Part shown: piece by piece, positions 19,201 to 27,518 of the stretch
How the letters are laid out: the number at the start of each line of letters is the position of its first letter
Position numbering within the stretch: the first letter of the stretch is position 1
Origin: Micavibrio sp. UBA7689
GTDB lineage: Bacteria; Pseudomonadota; Alphaproteobacteria; Micavibrionales; Micavibrionaceae
Reading direction: 5' to 3'
NCBI GenBank assembly: GCA_002482805.1
Contig: DLGR01000045.1
Location: forward strand, 433-64,432
Length of the DNA: 64,000 bases
The notes under the pieces: model-generated
The model's database searches: none
Seen by the model: only the letters and a program-made list of their open reading frames with translations
Told to the model about the DNA's origin: nothing
Translations under genes and position numbers: made by a program

Positions 19201-22200
19201 ACGGTTCCATCACCACGACCACGGGCACAATCGGTATCACCGGCACGACCACGACGGGCGCGGGCACGCTCGGCATGACGACAACCGCACGCACCATCAC
19301 AACCGCAGCAATTTCTTCGGGTGCGTTGACACTCTCCAGCGGCGGCGCAAACATTCAAACCGGCGCGTTGACGCTCACAGGTAACTCCACCATCAACGCG
19401 GGCGCGGCCACCATCAATATCGGTGCCGTGGCGGCGGCGGCAAATTCGCTAGCACTCACCACAGCAAACTTCGGCATCACGACAGCCGCCGTAACGGCAG
19501 GAGCGTTCACAGTGACAAGCGGCGGCGGTATCATCACATTGAACGGGAATATCACTACATCCGGTACGACACAGTATTTGTCGGGCGGCGGAGCAGTGAA
19601 CGCCAACGCACAGCTGAGCTCGGGTGCGGGCGCTATGACCATTACCACGGGCGGCGGCACATTCACAAAAGCGAACACGGGTGCGATGGCATCCGCGGCA
19701 CTTACAATTACTACAACAAACGGCAACATCAGTATTGGTACTGGGGGCTTGACGACCACCGGCGCCACGACGATGAACGCAGGCACAGGCTCTATAGCCG
19801 TCGGGGGTACATGGACCGCAACAAATCAAACCATTGCACTGACTACAAACAATAATACGATTACAAAAAACAACACAACGTCTGCGGCTCTTACCGTAAA
19901 CAGCGCTGGTGGAAATGTGAGTTTCAACGGAACAACAACAACCACAGGAATCCTGACCATAAATTCCGGCGTAGGAGATGTAAGTCTCGCAGGAGCGGTT
20001 AATACGGCAGCTAACGCCATCAACATCACGACTACAGGCGGTGATATTTCAAAAACCGCCAATGTTGTATCCACCGGTGCAATAACATGGAATTCGGGCG
20101 GCGGGGCTATCAATCTTGGCACTGGTTCGTTCGGCGCGGCGACAGGTTCTACGAACCTGAACTCCGCAGGCGGCAACATCACGATCGGCGGCGCGGGTAT
20201 CGTTTACACAACGGGCGGAAACGTTACATTGAACAGCGGCGCCACGGGCGTGATCACGATCGGCGGCACATCGGGTCTATTGACGGGAACGGGAGCACTC
20301 GCGATTACCACCGATACGGATATCGTTATCAATTCCGCGGTCACCGGCACAGGCACCTATACATTCTCGCAATTCTCTGCCGCCACGACGTTGGGAATCG
20401 GGGCAGGACAGACGGGCACCATCAATATTTCCGCGGCGGAATACGCGCTGATCGGCACTACATGGAACGGCCAGACTTATGGCCGCGTCGACGGTACGGG
20501 CGTAATCAATGTCGGTGCGGTGACGTGGCAGGATTCACTTTTGCTGCGCTCTTCGACAGGTAACATCAACCTGAACGGCGCGCAGACATTCGGCAATAAT
20601 AACTTTACGATTACGACCGATGCGGATGTCACGGTTGCGGCGCTTGTTTCCGGCGGCACGGGCGCACTGACCATTCAGGCGAACAACAACGCAACATCCA
20701 TCGGCCTTGGCACGGGCATGACCGGCACCATCGCGTTTACGGACGCCGAAGTCGCGTTCCTGCACAGCAACTGGAACAACGTCATTTTCGGCAACACCAA
20801 CATGACGGGCGACATCAACGTCAAGACGGGCACGACATGGACGGATCCGATGTCGTTCCGCACGAACACGGGAATTATCAATTTCGCCGGAACGGTCGCA
20901 ATGGGCGGTAATGCGCTGACCTTTACCACCAACGCCGACTTTAATATCGGCGGCAACCTGACAGGTACGGGTACACTTACCATTTCCACCGTAGCGAGCA
21001 GTACCGCGATCATGGGTATGGGCGATGGCCAAACCGGTGCGCTGCATTTAAGCAACCTTGAAATGTCGCGCATCGTCGCCGGATGGGGATCTCTTGTGTT
21101 CGGTTCCAACAGTGCGAACGGCGCCATCAATATCGGCGCGCGCACATGGGATGATGCCGTCACCATTCAATCGAACACCGGGGTTATCAGTGTCAACGGC
21201 GCGCTGACCATGACGAACAACAACAATCTGGTCATCAACACGGGTGCGAACCTTGTTCTGGGCGCGAACGTGGCGGGTGGCGGCACGGGTGCGCTGACCA
21301 TCAATGGCATTACGACCGCCACCACGTTCGGCATCGGCGATGGCGAAGCGGGTACCGTTAATCTCACCAACGCGGAACTGGATTTTATCGCGGACGGCTG
21401 GGCAAGCATAAACTTCGGTGCAAACAACACCACGGGCCTGATGAATATCGGCAACTATGCATGGAAAGATGCGCTCAACTTACGTTCGCAAACAGGTATT
21501 ATCAACATAGACGGCGCGACCATGGGGGCAAACGCGCTGTACATCCAGACGGATGCCAACCTTGCCATCAACGGCAATATCAGCGGTACGAGCACACTTA
21601 CTATAAGACAAACCAACACAAACGTAACGATGGGCCTCAACGATACCGGCACGGTAAATCTTACCACCGCAGAGTTGGGCTTTATCCAAAGCGGCTTCAG
21701 CAGCGTTACGTTCGGCCACAACACACTGGCTGTAACGACGGGTAATATCAATGTCGGCGCGGTGACACTCAACAACGTGACCAACTTCATCAGCGGCGCG
21801 GGTGTCATCAGCATCAATGGCGCGCTGAATATGGGCACCAACAATTTGAACTTCAGCACACTGGGCGACCTTGCATTCAACGCGGGTCTTGCCGGTACGG
21901 GCACATTGACCATTCAGGCGAACAACAACGCGACGATCATGGGTATCGGAACGGGCCAGGCGGGCGCGATCCAGCTTTCCAACTCTGATCTCGGTAATAT
22001 CCTCAACGGCTGGAATTCGATCATCTTCGGTAACACTGCAACCACGACCGCCATCAATGTCGGCGCGTACACGTGGCAATATGATACAACCTTCCGCACC
22101 AACACAGGCATCATCAACATTCTGGGTGCACAAACAACCAACCGTAACCTTATTTATGAAACCAACGCCAACATCGCCATCGGCGCGGCACTGACGGGTA

Positions 22201-25200
22201 CAGGCACATTGACTTTCCGCGCGGCAACCGCCGCAACCACTATCGGCATCGCCGGCGGCGCCGGCACCATTGTAATTGACGCAACGGAACTCGGGCGCAT
22301 CACCGACGGATGGGATCTGGTTGTGTTCGGCAGTACGACGGGCACCGGCGCCATCACCGTCAACGCCGTTACCACATGGACAGACGATATTGAAATTATC
22401 GCAGGTTCAGGCGCGGTAACATTCGCGACAGGCACGCACAATTTCAACGGCAATGATCTGACTGTTACCGTCAACTCAAACCCCACTATTACCGGCACAT
22501 TGCAAAGCGCAGGTGGCGATCTTACTTTCCGTGGCTCTAGCGCCGCTACAACCATAAGCGTTTCCAGCACCGCAGGGACGCTGCAGCTCATCAACACTGA
22601 GTTGAACCAGATTACCGATGGATGGGCGACACAAACATACGGCAGCGTCACGGGAACCGGACTTGTTACCGTGGGCGCGTATGTGTGGAAAGACAACACA
22701 ACCTTCCTCAACAGCGGCAACATAGCCGTTGTCGGCGCACAAGGATCGAACGCGGGAACGGATGTCGTATACGCCTCTCTCAATGGAAACTTTTCCAACA
22801 CTGCGGGCGCAACCGTTTTCAACACGATCGGCGCGGGCGGCAGGTATCTTATTTATTCCACCGCGGCGGGATCGGATTCTTACGGCGGGTTCACACCACC
22901 GACAGCGATCAATGCGCAGACATATTTCAGCCAGGCGCCTTCGACCATCGGCGCGGGATTGAACCGCATCATCTACAACACGGGTGCGGCGAAGATTCTT
23001 TACCTGCAGATCGACGATAAGACAAAAATTTACGGCGATACGCTACCTACGTTTACCTACACATATCTCGGCGGACTCGTCGGCGGCGATACACTGGGTA
23101 CGGCAATTACTTCTGCAACTCTCAGCGCAACAGGCGCATCGGTCACAGATAACGTCGGCACATTGACCGCAATCACGGGCATGTTCTCCACTGCGCTTGG
23201 CTATACCGTCAGCGCCACAAACGGAACATTGTCGGTGACCAAGGCACCGATACTCGTCACCGCAACCAACCAGACAAAAGCATATGGCGATGCGACACCC
23301 GCGCCGATCGTCACATATATAGGTCTGAGGAACGGCGATACGGACGCTGTCATCGATACGCTTGCAACCGCGACATCGGGCACAGATGAATTCACCGTTG
23401 TCGGCACATACGGCATCAGCGTATCAGGTGCGATCGACAACAACTACACGTTCAACTATTCCCCCGGAACATTGACGGTGAACAAGGCGGTATTGACAGC
23501 CACCACCCAGGATGCGACGCGCGAATTCGGTCTGACAAACCCCGCTATGACTATCATCTACACCGGATTCAAAAACGGCGAAGATGAAACCGTCATCAAT
23601 ACGGGAGCGACGGCATCTTCCGCGGCAGTGGCAACAACGGGCATAGGCACTTATGCGATTACGGGCACTGGCGGCCTCGACGACAATTATTCCTTCAGCT
23701 TCGCGAACACGGGTCTGCTGACCATCACCAGAGCGACCTTGACCGGAACCACCACGAACAATACCCGCGAGTACGGGCTGGCGAACCCGTCCCTGACGGG
23801 CAACATCACCTATACGGGATTCCGTAACGCCGACACGGCGGCGGTCGTCACCACAGCCGCGACCGTATCCACCACCGCGGTCATCGGATCGGATGTTGGC
23901 GACTATCAGATTTCAGCCACGGGCGCGAACGCGGCCAACTACCAGTTCACGTACGTAAACGACGGTATATTAAGTGTCACCAAGGCGAACCTGACCGCGA
24001 CCACCCAAAACGCCACCCGCGAGTACGGCCTTGCCAATCCGGCTTTGACCTTCGGCTATACCGGATTCAGAAACGGCGATGACGCCCTCGACCTTGATAC
24101 CGGCCCGACCGCCTCCAGCGTGGCAACCGTACTTTCGAACGTCGGCACGTACGCGATCACAGGTGCGGGCGGCGTCGACAACAACTACAACTTTATATAT
24201 GCCGACACCGGCATACTCACCGTAAGCAAGGCGACCCTGACCGCCACCACTCAAAACGCGACACGCGAATACGGCCTTGCCAATCCGGCACTGTCGGTCG
24301 TCTATACCGGATTCAGAAACGGCGACGACGAACTTGACCTCACGACGCTGGCCACCGCCACGACATCGGCAACTTTGGTTTCCCCTGTGGCCGCTTATGC
24401 GATTTCGTCTTCGGGCGCTTTCGATGACAATTATCAGTTCACTTATGCGAACACCGGACTTCTGGACGTGACAAAGGCGACCATCAACGTCACAACCCAG
24501 AACGCGACCCGCGAATACGGGGTTATAAACCCATCCCTGTCCCTGAATTATACCGGCTTCAGGAACGGCGAGGATTCCAGCGTGTTCACAACCCAAGCCA
24601 CCGCGGGCACCGCCGCCACGATCCTCACCGATGTGGGTGATTATGCAGTAACGGGTTCGGGCGGCGTCGCCACCAATTACCAGTTCAACTATATCAACAC
24701 TGGTCTCTTATCTATTACGAAAGCCCAGCTGACCGCGACATCACAAAACGCGACGCGGGAATACGGCCTCGCCAACCCGACCTTCACCTTTATATATACC
24801 GGATTCAGAAACGGTGACGACGCTTTGGATCTCGATACGAGCGCAACGGGGGCAAGTACAGCCACAATCACCTCGGATACAGGCACGTACGGCATTACCG
24901 GATCTGGTGCGCTCGACAACAATTACAGCTTCACCTATGCCGACACGGGAATCCTTACCATCACCAAGGCGATGCTGACCGCCACCACGCAAAATGCGAC
25001 CCGCGAGTACGGCGTGGCAAACCCAACATTGTCCGTGGTTTACACGGGATTCCGTAACGGCGACGACGATGGCGATATCAACGCGCTTGCTACACCTGCG
25101 ACCGTGGCCAATTTGCTCTCGAATGTGGGCTCGTACGCCATCACGGCAAGCGGCGCGCTTGATAACAACTACGATTTCACCTACGCCAACACCGGAAATC

Positions 25201-27449
25201 TGAGCGTCACCAAAGCCACCCTGACGGCAACGACCCAGAACGCGACCCGCCAATACGGCCTCGCCAACCCCGCGCTTTCCGTGGTGTATACGGGCTTCCG
25301 CAACGGCGATGACGACGGCGATCTGACCACCCTTGCCACGGCCGTAACCGCAGCGACCATCCTTTCAAACGTGGGTACATACGACATTACGAGCTCGGGC
25401 GCATTCGATGACAACTACCAGTTTACCTACGCAGACACAGGCGATCTGACCATCACCAAGGCGATGCTGACGGCAACGACGCAAAACGCGACACGCCAGT
25501 ACGGTCTCGCAAACCCCGCGTTTTCCGTGGTTTACACGGGTTTCAGGAACGGTGATGACGACGGTGATTTGACAACGCTGGCAACGGCCGTAACAGCCGC
25601 GACCATCCTGTCCAACGTCGGAACGTACGACATCACCTCCAGCGGCGCGGTCGATGATAACTACGACTTTACGTACGCAGATACGGGCGATCTGACCATC
25701 ACCAAGGCGATGCTGACCGCGACGACGCAAAACGCCACCCGCGAATATGGCCTCGCCAACCCGACCCTTAATGTTGTGTATACCGGTTTCAGAAACGGCG
25801 ATGACGATGCTGACCTGACCACCCTCGCCAACGCCACGACGGCGGCTACGATCCTCTCGAATGTCGGCGCGTATGACATCAATGCGACAGGCGCGGCCGA
25901 CGACAATTACGACTTTACGTACGCCAATACGGGCGATTTGACGATCACCAAAGCGATGCTGACCGCCACCACCCAGAATGCCACCCGTCAGTACGGTCTG
26001 GCCAACCCGGCCTTCTCTGTGGTGTATACGGGCTTCCGTAACGGTGACGACAGCACGGATCTGACCACCCTTGCCACGGCTTCGACCTTGGCGACCATCC
26101 TCTCCAATGTGGGTACATACGATATTACGAGCACGGGCGCGGCGGACGACAACTATGACTTTACCTATGCTGATACGGGCGACCTCACGATTACCAAAGC
26201 GATGCTTACCGCGACAACGCAAAACGCGACGCGTGAATACGGTTTGGCGAACCCGACCTTCTCGGTCGTATACACAGGCTACCGCAACGGCGACGATGAT
26301 ACGGACCTTACCACACTGGCGAACGCCACCACGGCAGCAACGATCCTGTCCAACGTGGGCGCGTACGACATCACGTCCAGCGGCGCAGCTGACGACAACT
26401 ATGACTTTACCTATGCGAACACGGGCGACCTCACGATCACAAAAGCAACGCTGACCGCGACGACGCAAAACGCCACGCGCCAGTACGGCCTCGCCAATCC
26501 GGCCTTCTCGGTCGTATACACAGGCTTTAGAAACGGTGACGACGATACCGACATAGGAACACTGGCCAACATCACGACCGCCGCCACGATCTTCTCGAAT
26601 GTCGGTGTATACGATATCAATGCCAGCGGCGCCGTGGACAACAACTATCAATTCACCTATGCGAACACGGGCGACCTCACGATCACCAAAGCGATGCTGA
26701 CCGCGACCACGCAAAACGCCACACGCGAATACGGTTTGAACAATCCGACTCTCTCGGTGGTCTACACGGGCTTTAGAAACGCCGATGATTCTACCGATAT
26801 CGACACACTCGCCAACCGCACCACGGCGGCCACCATTCTTTCCAACGTCGGCACATACGGCATCAACGCCAGCGGCGCGGTCGACAACAACTATGACTTC
26901 ACCTACGTCAACACGGGCAACCTGAACATCACCAAAGCGACACTGACCGTGACGGCGGATGACAAACAACGCGAGATCACCGAACCCGACCCGACCTTCA
27001 CGGCAACCTACACGGGCTTCAGAAACGGCGACGATGAACTTGATGTCGACACACTCGCCAGCATGACGACGAACGCAACGGGCGCATCGCCGCTCGGCAG
27101 CTATGACATCACGCCCGCATCCGCGCTGGATAACAATTATCAATTCGCCTACGTCAACGGCACGCTGTTCATCGTGCCGGATTCCAGCGCGCCGATCCCG
27201 ACTCCGACGCCGGACCCCATTGCGAATGACGATATTCCGTCCACGGTCGAACAATCCTTGAACGATCCGTTTGCGAATTTCGATAGATTCTACGAAGACT
27301 GGGAAGACCCGTTCTATTTCAAACGCGAAGGCATCATATATATTGATGACGATGCCATCTGGGACGAAGACGACAAGGACTTCCTGATCGCCATCACGGA
27401 AAGTCTGCGCCGCCAGTATGCCGGCGCGCGCTCCCTCGCCACCCATTAA
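16248..27449 (+). CDS. Giant filamentous-haemagglutinin-type exoprotein (TpsA-like) with MBG repeats
   Basis: A 3733-residue protein without any cysteine that I could find. A signal peptide ends near AYA at 29-31. The TPS (haemagglutinin activity) domain follows to about residue 280, with NPNGI at 113-117 and repeated TNTGTI strands. Residues about 450-1400 form a Thr/Gly/Asn-rich beta-helix with a 186-residue module present twice. A 70-85-residue repeat with the core (S/A)ELxxIxxGWxxxxFG occurs nine times, eight of them in tandem to about residue 2150. Seventeen MBG-type repeats of about 82 residues (2250-3645) follow. An acidic 85-residue tail ends the protein. No beta-barrel is present, so export through a separate TpsB porin is expected; none is encoded in the window. 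Adhesion or aggregation is the likely role. An alternative start is the ATG at codon 12. Confidence 0.9.
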   Translation: MPPTKRNLSSAMLHTTALVAVVILGARVAYAEPTGGNVTSGAATISNAGPVTTINQSSNRAIIRWDSFDLDSSQHVQFIQPDSSSITVNRIRDVRASQIDGRISANGNIVLINPNGIVFGGTSVVDVGGLVATTSDLDDDNAFMAGGAVKFTKPGKNDARVINNGGITVRDGGLVGLVAPHVENHGVIQAKLGKAVLASGDIHTIDFAGDGLIKLEISDDVYAQSITNTGTIQADGGSILITAAAARGMVDTLVTNSGTLRADTVTLADGTKKAGEVFVSTEGIDTYLAEHGLNLSIPADIIHEEVETPIFQTRFTNTGTISVSGNKINEMAGKITLLADLINMGDGTIVEASGDVAGGDIRIGGDYQGGNGVPTSDMVFISEHAILNAGARRNGNGGRIIVWSDKNTRFYGHADAGGGVDGGNGGLIEISGKKHLTFAGTIDLIGGINGTLLLDPTNIVISTAADSNVNGATPFAPTADDVASNLSVATLQAALASGNVIVQTRATGAQAGTITVNNAITWSSGNTLTLDAHDSIIVNAAIAAGTGGSVTMIAGNDVTFNANITGTGTFTLRQASDSLTMGIAGGAGTINLSTSDLTRIVDGWSSVVLGRATSTVLTTVNARTWTDNVTLLSGTGGITIAGTQAMGTNTLTLTTANGAVSIGGMTGTTGGLTVSSGGATISVGGAIATTSGTVSFTSGGGAISNSATIGSGALTMTTGGGNITIGAAVTAAGATNLNAGAGTLAVNAALSSGANALTLTTAGSNITSNASGAITGGVLNITTSGGALNTLGTITASNTTTINTGTGLLTLGATLNAGTNTVGLTTTARNITTAAITAGALTITSNGANIQTGGITGSGNATLNAGNGTIQIGATNIGANALSLTTTGFGITTAAVTSGALTLTSGGGIITTNGVVAANGTTQVLSGGGAVNMNAAFGSGTGALTITTGGGTLTTGAGALSSAAFTINTGAGNVVIGGNLTGNGNGSITTTTGTIGITGTTTTGAGTLGMTTTARTITTAAISSGALTLSSGGANIQTGALTLTGNSTINAGAATINIGAVAAAANSLALTTANFGITTAAVTAGAFTVTSGGGIITLNGNITTSGTTQYLSGGGAVNANAQLSSGAGAMTITTGGGTFTKANTGAMASAALTITTTNGNISIGTGGLTTTGATTMNAGTGSIAVGGTWTATNQTIALTTNNNTITKNNTTSAALTVNSAGGNVSFNGTTTTTGILTINSGVGDVSLAGAVNTAANAINITTTGGDISKTANVVSTGAITWNSGGGAINLGTGSFGAATGSTNLNSAGGNITIGGAGIVYTTGGNVTLNSGATGVITIGGTSGLLTGTGALAITTDTDIVINSAVTGTGTYTFSQFSAATTLGIGAGQTGTINISAAEYALIGTTWNGQTYGRVDGTGVINVGAVTWQDSLLLRSSTGNINLNGAQTFGNNNFTITTDADVTVAALVSGGTGALTIQANNNATSIGLGTGMTGTIAFTDAEVAFLHSNWNNVIFGNTNMTGDINVKTGTTWTDPMSFRTNTGIINFAGTVAMGGNALTFTTNADFNIGGNLTGTGTLTISTVASSTAIMGMGDGQTGALHLSNLEMSRIVAGWGSLVFGSNSANGAINIGARTWDDAVTIQSNTGVISVNGALTMTNNNNLVINTGANLVLGANVAGGGTGALTINGITTATTFGIGDGEAGTVNLTNAELDFIADGWASINFGANNTTGLMNIGNYAWKDALNLRSQTGIINIDGATMGANALYIQTDANLAINGNISGTSTLTIRQTNTNVTMGLNDTGTVNLTTAELGFIQSGFSSVTFGHNTLAVTTGNINVGAVTLNNVTNFISGAGVISINGALNMGTNNLNFSTLGDLAFNAGLAGTGTLTIQANNNATIMGIGTGQAGAIQLSNSDLGNILNGWNSIIFGNTATTTAINVGAYTWQYDTTFRTNTGIINILGAQTTNRNLIYETNANIAIGAALTGTGTLTFRAATAATTIGIAGGAGTIVIDATELGRITDGWDLVVFGSTTGTGAITVNAVTTWTDDIEIIAGSGAVTFATGTHNFNGNDLTVTVNSNPTITGTLQSAGGDLTFRGSSAATTISVSSTAGTLQLINTELNQITDGWATQTYGSVTGTGLVTVGAYVWKDNTTFLNSGNIAVVGAQGSNAGTDVVYASLNGNFSNTAGATVFNTIGAGGRYLIYSTAAGSDSYGGFTPPTAINAQTYFSQAPSTIGAGLNRIIYNTGAAKILYLQIDDKTKIYGDTLPTFTYTYLGGLVGGDTLGTAITSATLSATGASVTDNVGTLTAITGMFSTALGYTVSATNGTLSVTKAPILVTATNQTKAYGDATPAPIVTYIGLRNGDTDAVIDTLATATSGTDEFTVVGTYGISVSGAIDNNYTFNYSPGTLTVNKAVLTATTQDATREFGLTNPAMTIIYTGFKNGEDETVINTGATASSAAVATTGIGTYAITGTGGLDDNYSFSFANTGLLTITRATLTGTTTNNTREYGLANPSLTGNITYTGFRNADTAAVVTTAATVSTTAVIGSDVGDYQISATGANAANYQFTYVNDGILSVTKANLTATTQNATREYGLANPALTFGYTGFRNGDDALDLDTGPTASSVATVLSNVGTYAITGAGGVDNNYNFIYADTGILTVSKATLTATTQNATREYGLANPALSVVYTGFRNGDDELDLTTLATATTSATLVSPVAAYAISSSGAFDDNYQFTYANTGLLDVTKATINVTTQNATREYGVINPSLSLNYTGFRNGEDSSVFTTQATAGTAATILTDVGDYAVTGSGGVATNYQFNYINTGLLSITKAQLTATSQNATREYGLANPTFTFIYTGFRNGDDALDLDTSATGASTATITSDTGTYGITGSGALDNNYSFTYADTGILTITKAMLTATTQNATREYGVANPTLSVVYTGFRNGDDDGDINALATPATVANLLSNVGSYAITASGALDNNYDFTYANTGNLSVTKATLTATTQNATRQYGLANPALSVVYTGFRNGDDDGDLTTLATAVTAATILSNVGTYDITSSGAFDDNYQFTYADTGDLTITKAMLTATTQNATRQYGLANPAFSVVYTGFRNGDDDGDLTTLATAVTAATILSNVGTYDITSSGAVDDNYDFTYADTGDLTITKAMLTATTQNATREYGLANPTLNVVYTGFRNGDDDADLTTLANATTAATILSNVGAYDINATGAADDNYDFTYANTGDLTITKAMLTATTQNATRQYGLANPAFSVVYTGFRNGDDSTDLTTLATASTLATILSNVGTYDITSTGAADDNYDFTYADTGDLTITKAMLTATTQNATREYGLANPTFSVVYTGYRNGDDDTDLTTLANATTAATILSNVGAYDITSSGAADDNYDFTYANTGDLTITKATLTATTQNATRQYGLANPAFSVVYTGFRNGDDDTDIGTLANITTAATIFSNVGVYDINASGAVDNNYQFTYANTGDLTITKAMLTATTQNATREYGLNNPTLSVVYTGFRNADDSTDIDTLANRTTAATILSNVGTYGINASGAVDNNYDFTYVNTGNLNITKATLTVTADDKQREITEPDPTFTATYTGFRNGDDELDVDTLASMTTNATGASPLGSYDITPASALDNNYQFAYVNGTLFIVPDSSAPIPTPTPDPIANDDIPSTVEQSLNDPFANFDRFYEDWEDPFYFKREGIIYIDDDAIWDEDDKDFLIAITESLRRQYAGARSLATH
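18720..19835 (+). repeat. Internal tandem duplication of a 186-codon module
   Basis: Copy 1 begins at 18720 (TTTARNITTAAITAGALTI) and copy 2 at 19278 (TTTARTITTAAISSGALTL), exactly 558 bases apart. Landmarks GANIQTG, FGITTAAVT, GGGII and YLSGGGAVN or VLSGGGAVN recur in the same order in both. The copies have diverged, so the duplication is old. Confidence 0.75.
20430..22740 (+). repeat. Eight tandem beta-helix repeats with GW...FG core
   Basis: Each unit of roughly 70-85 codons reads like TELGRITDGWDLVVFG, then INVGAxTWxD, then TGxIxIxGA, then a GTGTLTI strand. The eight units begin with AEYALIGTTW, AEVAFLHSNW, LEMSRIVAGW, AELDFIADGW, AELGFIQSGF, SDLGNILNGW, TELGRITDGW and TELNQITDGW. A ninth, isolated copy (SDLTRIVDGW) lies earlier, near 18030. 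Confidence 0.75.
22998..27183 (+). repeat. Seventeen MBG-type protein repeats
   Basis: Units of about 82 codons (246 bases in the regular part) with the consensus LTATTQNATREYGLANP, then YTGFRNGDD, then ILSNVGTYDI, then DDNYDFTYANTGDLTITKA. The first two and the last units are most divergent; units 9-16 are most alike in protein. At DNA level the units differ by many silent changes, so this is not a recently expanded tandem repeat. Confidence 0.85.
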
Positions 27450-27476
27450 AATAATGAGCAATAACAGAGCGTTGCC

Positions 27477-27512
27477 TTTGTTCTTGTAAAAGAACAAAAC
27501 AGGAACTATACT
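27477..27512 (+). promoter_or_regulatory. Promoter of the radical SAM operon with LexA-type box
   Basis: TTGTAA (27484-27489) and TATACT (27507-27512) are 17 bases apart. Between them lies GAACAAAACAGGAAC (27492-27506), an exact GAAC-N7-GAAC direct repeat, the LexA site form known in alphaproteobacteria. A perfect 9-bp inverted repeat (27477-27485 with 27490-27498) overlaps it. The expected transcription start falls at or next to the ATG at 27519, and no ribosome binding site is visible, so the mRNA may be leaderless. SOS control is inferred from the site and the repair-type genes. Confidence 0.7.
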
Positions 27513-27518
27513 TTAGCG

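Noticed and set aside
22998..27183. Regular repeats considered as a CRISPR array
   Set aside because: The repeat period is about 246 bases, is fully in frame with a protein, and has no short identical repeats with unique spacers.
25365..27497. A 710-codon open frame on the minus strand, antisense to the MBG repeats
   Set aside because: It is a shadow produced by the repeated codon pattern of the sense gene; its protein is Arg/Val/Gly-rich with no motif, and no start signal is present.
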